Shown here in pieces: positions 58,590 to 64,000 of a stretch of DNA of 64,000 nt. The translations under genes and the position numbers were made by a program. The DNA is taken from the NCBI GenBank assembly GCA_951799425.1, contig OX637402.1:10320001-10384000 (forward strand). Direction: 5' to 3'. Positions within the stretch are counted from its first letter, which is position 1; every line of letters starts with the position of its first letter. The notes beneath the pieces are model-generated. The model was not told where the DNA came from and searched no databases. It was given only the letters and a program-made list of their open reading frames with translations. Source of the stretch: Ilex aquifolium (Eukaryota; Streptophyta; Magnoliopsida; Aquifoliales; Aquifoliaceae).

Positions 58590-61500
58590 ACTCTGGCTAG
58601 CTATGATGACAATGATGGGCCACCACTGTACCCTCTCCTAAGTCGTCTCATGATATCTTTCTGATTATCCTCTTACTGGACCATTCTCTGGTTAAACTAG
58701 ATCATCCTCATCTCAAGACCCATCAAAATCTGCCTGTCAGTCTGATCATCTACCAGAATATTGGGTTGCTCCTCCTACTGCTGCTGCTCTTCTGGTGACT
58801 GGAAATGTTGTAAAACCCGGGTAAATTTGAACTTTTTTCTTAAAAAGGGCAAAATGGTAATTTGCCACTATAATGCGGATTTAAAATACGTATTTCTCTA
58901 GAGCTCGGATGACGAAACGGACCTCACCGTTGTATTCATCTCGCGAAATCTAGTTGTCCTGTCAATTTTCGTCGAATTTCGAGATTGTCAGATATTTCAC
59001 AATTTACGAGACGACTGTGTGTCGAATGACCTCACAAAGGTCCCCAAAAACGGAAATTATAAAATTTCCTTATAATTGAATTAAAGTTCAAATAAAAACA
59101 ATTTGAACTTAAACCGAGATGAAATTAATCGTTTCAGGGCGAAAACGGACTCGGACAAGGGGGTGTGTGGCGCGACGTGGACCAAGTGTTAAGGGTTATA
59201 AATATGAACAAATATTTGATTTTTAGGCAGAATACTCTGCATTTTCCAGTGGGCAAAACATGTGAAGGAAGGGAGAGGGAAAGGAGAGAACAAAACGAAA
59301 GTTTTCAAGACTTATCGCTACGATTTCCGCCTCTTCGTCGCTCGAATCAACTCGAGCCAAGAATCAAAGTTGATCTCCTCGACGAGGGCTACACTTACGT
59401 ACCAAGAACGAAGGATTTCAACGAAGATCCAAAGGGAAGATTTTGGAAAAATCAAAGGTTTGAGGTTGGGGTTGGTGTTCTTGAAGTTCTACACTTCATT
59501 TTACGCTCCAAGATGTAGGGTTCCCTCCTACTTTGGTTTACTTCTAACCTATGGTTCCATATGAAATGGGTAGGTATATGGAACTATGCATGTCACTTGC
59601 CTCTTGTTATGGAAGTGAGGAATTGGGTATAGAAATGGCTTAGACCAACTTCTAGCTTAAATTTGATATATGGAAGCTATTGGTGTAAACTCTTGGAAAT
59701 TGGGTTTATGTGGGCTGTTTTGTGTATTTTAAAACCTTCCTATTATGGTTGGGTTAATGGAAAAGGGTAGGTATATAGAACTATGTATTTCACTTGTCTA
59801 TGGTTAAGGTGTAGGTGTAGAAATGATTTAATCAATTTTTAGTTTGAAATCGATATGTGAAGTTCCATGTGAAAATTCTTGGAGCTTGGTATTGTGTGGG
59901 CATGCTATGTGTTATATTGTGCCTTGTGAAAGAAATGAGTTCTTTACATAGGTTATGTGATAACATGATTGGTGCCTTGAAGGTATTTTTCTAAATGCCT
60001 ATGTGAGAATTAAGCTTGTTATGACATAATTTATATGTGACATGCTTGAGAAAAAGTTAATTGATATATGTTGTTAATATATTAGCATCATGATGAATTG
60101 TGGTAATTATGTGCATTAGATATAAATTACCATGGCATATGTTGAAGTATGTGGTTAAATTGATCCATATGACATTCATTACATATGGGACTTGACATTG
60201 ACATGCAATGGTTTATTATATTGCAATTGCACGGAGACATCGCATTAGGTGGGTGTGTGTGCATGGTGTGATCAAACACCACACTTGGTGATTGATGGGT
60301 GGGCTCGGGAAAGTTGGGTTGAAAATCCGACTGAGTCGCATGGTTGCACGAAAAACTTGTGTCGGGTATAGCAAGAAGGGCTAGACTCTCCCTCGGGTTA
60401 AAAACCTGGCTACTTGGTTCAGACACTTTTCGGCGGAGAAATTCTAGAAAAGTGTAATGGTGTGCGGAACCGGTGGTGAAACTCCAAAGATCCGCTACCC
60501 AACAAAGACACAAGATTTTGTTTTATAAATAAAATAGTCATTCAATGAGTAGCATCCAACAATGATCTTGTTTTATAAACACATGACTTTTATTTTAAAA
60601 GGATCATTGGATGAAATTCATCAATGACAGATTTTCTACACATTGACATTGCATTGTGTTGCGGGAGTCAGTGAGGGCTCGGGTTAAAGTGCGTGAGTGA
60701 GTTTCATCTCATTTCATGGCATGACATGGTAAAAGAATTCCAACATTGAATTGCATGTTCTTGTTTAGAATGGTTGTTGATTGTTACATGTGCACATTCA
60801 TATGCATCTAGGGTGGGGAGTAGCCTCTGTAGGAGATACTCTATTGAGCGTTGCTCACCCTATACGGAAAAACATTTCAGGTGCGGGATACACACCGGTG
60901 GACGGCTCTCATTTGGAGCCTCAAGGGTGAAGATAGGCCGAATTGTGGCCTTTAACCTTGGTTGTTGTAAAACTTTTGTTAAAACTATGTTTTGGGCATG
61001 TAATATATGTAAAAGAATTGTAATCGAACTTATATGGACTACTTTTAATATAACCTTGCATGTTTTTATATGAGTATGGATAAATGAAACCGGTGTGGTC
61101 AATGTTTACTCATAAATGGACCTGGTGCGGTCAATGTTGTGTATTGGACCTCGGATGGGTCACGTGATTGTATATTGCACATGTTGTGTTTTGGGTAGAG
61201 CTTCCCGTACAAAGGAGACTCTGCCCGAATTTCGTTAAATTATGGACCCCGATAAATGGGGCATAATGGCGTTGTGTCGAGTTACATGATATCCACGGGT
61301 ATTCCGCGGGTTGATGGGTGATCAACGGTCACCCGGATTTTTGGGGTGTCACAAATGTGCTCCTTCTTGGAATGGTTCTGCTGGTTGCACAAGTGGTACA
61401 TCCTGTTGTCCCTTTGCCTGTATTCCATGACTCTTTTTCAATAAGGTCTTTTCTAGAGGTGCTAGATTCTATAAAATCGGTCATTATGCATCTGATATCA

Positions 61501-62279
61501 CTTCTTTGTGTCTACACAATTAAAAAACTAAAACAACAAAAAGGAGTGAGGGTTTCTTATTTTCCACTATCAAGAACATCTGATTCATTATTAGGGTAGG
61601 CAGGTCAATGGTATGTCCCATTCCCAAGGAGTATAAAAAATATGCTTTCTCAATATAAATTTGGTTTTCTAAGAATGGGCAACAAATTGTTAACATTGAT
61701 TAGATTTAGGATCCGATACTTATCAGTCAAGTCACCATACTTAATGAACTTATTTGGCCTACCCCGAACATAGTCCGAATTTCTAGTTAATTCAATTCCA
61801 ACAACAGACATACGAGGCAAAGGATTAAGAGGGTATTGGACATTAAGGGGTTTCCTAATAGGTTTCAATTCATCAAGAATAGTAGACACCGTACCTTGAA
61901 ATTTAATCCCTCTAACGTATGCAAAAAAGCTCTTTGTCCCGGTAATCTCGGCTTTACTATAAAATTCATGCACTAAACATTCATATGCAAAATCCATAAT
62001 TTTCATGTAACCCAACCAACCTCAAGCCTTAAATCTTGCCAAACCCCAATATTCTCAAAATCCTCATAAATAACCGGTCTTTCAGTAATGATAATTTTAG
62101 ATTAACAGTGAACCAAATTTGTTGCTTTATATTTTTAAACATATCATTGTCGAATTGAGTATGAACCTGGGGCTACTTTGGTTCATGCGACATCACTGAG
62201 GCGATGAAGGAGCTCCTCGCCTTGGACGGCTTAAACATGCACCATCCTTATGTGCTATTGTCTTCTTCCTTGGACCCAT
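58590..62279 (-). pseudogene. Second Athila env-like / plant transposon protein ORF (fossil, holds a solo LTR)
   Basis: The frame begins near 62279 with MGPRKKTIAHKDG. The segment 61650-62015 encodes ECLVHEFYSKAEITGTKSFF and AYVRGIKFQGTVSTILDEL, the VREFYAN...VRGK wording typical of the domain in Athila third ORFs. The lower part is interrupted by the solo LTR 58809-61353. It is distinct in sequence from the env-like ORF at 22791-26637. It is broken, and its function is unknown. Confidence 0.62.
58809..61353 (+). mobile_element. Solo LTR, Tekay-type, with perfect duplication
   Basis: It runs from TGTAAAACCCGGG at 58809 to TTTTGGGGTGTCACA at 61353, with target duplication aatgt at 58804-58808 and 61354-61358. 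Length is 2545 bp. A TATA box is at 59197-59204, the hairpin at 60394-60408, and the GGTGGGGAGTAGCCTC module near 60814. Near its 3' end it has GACCTGGTGCGGTC-type inverted repeats (61085-61135) instead of perfect palindromes. It sits inside the outer Athila-type element. Confidence 0.94.
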
Positions 62280-62316
62280 AATGGAATTTTTTATTTTCTT
62301 GACAAGAAGTGGGTTT

Positions 62317-63558
62317 TGTGATGCCCCTAAAACCGAGAATCATTTGTCAACCCGTTGATTACCCATCAACCCCCAGAAGTACCCATGAATGTCGTATAAA
62401 CCGACACTACGGCAATAACATCCTATTCACCGGGATCATAAACAACACAGCGTTTGGGCAGATTCTCCCTTGTACCGGACACTCCCAAACGCATAATCTG
62501 TGTACATTTAAATCACTTGACCCTTTAAAGGTCCAATATGCATCAATTTGCCCTTAATTTTACTCCATTTACATCCCTTTGACAAAAGGACTCAAGGTCC
62601 GGAAGCTTGACAAAAATATTTTAATTTTCTAAAAATTTGAGGGAACCTACCGGTAAATAATCGACGTTCTACCGGTAGAAGTGCCCATAGGAATTCTTCT
62701 ACCGGTAGATAATCAACGTTCTACCGGTAGAAGTGCCTACTAGAATTCTTCTACTGGTAGATACTCGACGTTCTACCGGTAGAAGTGCCTATTGGAATTA
62801 TTCTACCGGTAGATAATCAATGTTCTATCGGTAGAAGTGTCCAGTTTGCCCCCAATTCAATCTTTTTTCAATTCAAACTCATCCAATCTCATACAACATC
62901 CACCCAAACTCATATAACATACTATTTTACACAAAACGTAGTCCATATGAGTTCGTTTTACAATCCTTTATACAATATTACATATCCAAAACTAAATTAC
63001 ATATTTGTTTTACAAAAAAAGTAATTTAAAGCCACATCTCGACTTTTCTTCATTAATGAGGGCCGAAGTGATAGTCATCCACCGACGCTTGTCCCACACC
63101 TGAAATGTTGCCCCCATAAAGGGTGAGCCACACTCAATAGGGTATCTCCTAAAGTGGCTACTCCCCAACCTAGATTCATATGAAATGCTCACATGCAATT
63201 CAACAATCAAACAACCTTCATCCAAGAAGATACAACTTCAAGAATGAATGTCATAATGTCATGCCATGTTATGAGGTGAGCCTCACACATGCAATGCAAC
63301 CCGATTCTTCACTGGCTCCCATATCACATGCAATGCCATGCGTATGAATCTGGGCAATCCAAGCCCCCGCCATTGATGTTACACATCCAATGATCATTAT
63401 AAATTCTAGGTTTTTCTAGGGGTGGGTATTTATGGACCTAAACCAAGGGGAACCTAATCGAAACGACATTTATGGACTTCTACCAATGGCTCCACATATG
63501 CTGAGACACTTTATGGACTCAATACTACTTGATTGTGTTCACCCTAATCTTCGAACAT
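62317..63558 (-). mobile_element. Tekay-type LTR, 3' part with palindrome array
   Basis: It begins TGTGATGCCCCTAAAACCG at 62317, as in the solo LTR at 1140. It holds the array (62647-62834) and the GGTGAGCCACACTCAATAGG module near 63122-63141. Similarity to the other LTRs fades near 63558, where Athila LTR sequence starts, so the 5' part in element sense is missing. No target duplication was found. Confidence 0.75.
62647..62834. repeat. Palindrome array, CTACCGGTAG type, 52-bp period (8 copies)
   Basis: Copies start at 62647, 62669, 62699, 62721, 62751, 62773, 62803 and 62825, with spacings 22, 30, 22, 30, 22, 30, 22. Five of the eight are the perfect 10-bp palindrome. The short spacer is like ATAATCAACGTT and the long one like AAGTGCCTATTGGAATTATT. 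Confidence 0.95.
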
Positions 63559-64000
63559 TATCCAATCATGTGTATATGGCTTATATGAGTAGGTGAGTGT
63601 CACTCTCCCTCAGGTTCAATGCTAGAAATGGGAAAAACGTGTGTGTGGATGAAAATGTGTGTGTGTGTAAAAGTGCTACCCAAGCATACAGAGACTTTCG
63701 ATTGTCGTGTTTTATTTGGAATGGGTATTCCAAGGTCGTCTCCTTAGGGAAGGAAATGTCAGGTGTTCTCGAAGGGTGATTTGAAAAGAATGAAAGTGTA
63801 AAGTCATGTAGGTGTGTTTTGGAGAGTTGTGTTTTGATAAAAATGCAAGAAAGCAAGGTTGGCTAATCCACAGAGGTCATTCCAATGGGAATGCAAAATT
63901 TACTCAATTCATTAAACCAATGGTGTCTCGGTGTTTGATTGATTCGTAGGAAGTGAGGGACTAATGTGGAGGTGTTAGGCACAGGCATACCCCGTGACAA
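63559..64000 (-). mobile_element. Athila-type LTR fragment, cut by the window edge
   Basis: ATGTGTATATGGCTTAT followed by GGTGAGTGTCACTCTCCCTC matches the left part of the LTRs at 20748 and 52202 in the same orientation. GGCTAATCCACAGAGGTCAT near 63859 also matches. The outermost TGCTTGATGG end is not present at the junction, and the rest lies outside the window. Confidence 0.8.

Larger units (their letters stand above)
54949..62316 (-). mobile_element. Internal 3' part of the outer Athila-type element
   Basis: From 54949 the sequence matches the 3' non-coding region of the other Athila copies (for example CCCTAGTGGACGAGTTGTCT near 55051-55070 against 14230-14250 in reverse). It continues past two solo LTRs (56261-58178 and 58809-61353) into an env-like ORF whose start is near 62279. 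A Tekay LTR begins at 62317. Its gag, pol and second LTR are not in the window. 55440-56255 and 58184-58590 are AT-rich and non-coding. Confidence 0.7.

Noticed and set aside
59165-59518. Open frame of 117 codons in the solo LTR
   Set aside because: It overlaps a second frame, lies in the LTR leader just after the TATA box, and resembles leader text of sister LTRs rather than a protein. The frames at 31148-31607, 40229-40586 and 45788-46246 are the reverse of the same leader.
62317-63558. A complete solo LTR with target duplication
   Set aside because: The start is clear, but the right end and a matching 5-bp duplication could not be found; Athila LTR sequence begins instead.
1-64000. Host genes, tRNA genes, LINEs, SINEs and DNA transposons
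   Set aside because: I looked for conserved proteins outside gag, pol and env-like, for tRNA-like folds with the CCA-proximal wording, for terminal inverted repeats and for poly(A)-ended elements, and found none that I could support by eye.

Overview
This window looks like plant nuclear heterochromatin built almost entirely of nested LTR retrotransposons. The evidence is Ty3/gypsy pol proteins of the plant-specific Athila and Tekay (Del, chromovirus) types, primer sites matching plant tRNA-Asp and initiator tRNA-Met, LTRs of 1.5 to 2.6 kb, and a stack of insertions with 5-bp target duplications. I found no host protein gene, tRNA, rRNA or CRISPR array. A flowering plant with a large, repeat-rich genome is the natural reading; the species cannot be named.

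Layout. 1-4046: a Tekay-type LTR (minus) running off the left edge, with a second Tekay-type solo LTR (1140-3479) inside it. 4047-9915: an old, decayed Athila-type body (minus; integrase, RT/RNase H, protease, gag). 9916-16197: the 3' half and LTR of another Athila-type element facing the other way, holding a solo LTR (10484-12833). 16198-18059: a Tekay LTR fragment. 18060-20036: AT-rich DNA with a possible Copia-type LTR. 20037-20340: an Athila-type U3 fragment. 20341-20747 and 53834-54948: two halves of one LTR, split by the large Athila-type element 20748-53833 (minus; LTRs, tRNA-Asp primer site, gag, pol, env-like ORF). That element holds a solo LTR (23662-26278) and a young Tekay element in a three-LTR tandem (29554-46539), which itself holds a solo LTR (36059-37573). 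54949-62316: the inside of the outer Athila-type element, carrying two more solo LTRs (56261-58178, 58809-61353). 62317-64000: a Tekay LTR with array, then an Athila LTR fragment that runs off the right edge.

Relative age. The Tekay tandem is youngest (its LTRs differ by about 1 to 1.5 % by eye). The Athila element around it is older (about 6 % over the stretch I compared). The 4047-9915 body is older still and heavily decayed. Six solo LTRs with recognisable target duplications show that LTR-LTR recombination has been removing internal regions.

Most interesting signal. Nearly every LTR family here carries an array of short perfect palindromes (CTACCGGTAG, CCTTCCGGAAGG, CGTTCGAACG, GTACCGGTAC, ACCATCTAGATGGT). 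Starts are spaced at about 22, 30-31 and 52-53 bp, close to 2, 3 and 5 helical turns. The same palindrome recurs in unrelated families. In one LTR the palindrome has changed while the spacer between copies stayed recognisable, and hybrid copies are present. One Athila element has the array both in its LTR and again just upstream of its env-like ORF. This looks like a spacing-locked dimer-binding or RNA self-pairing module shared among retrotransposons, and I know of no description of it.
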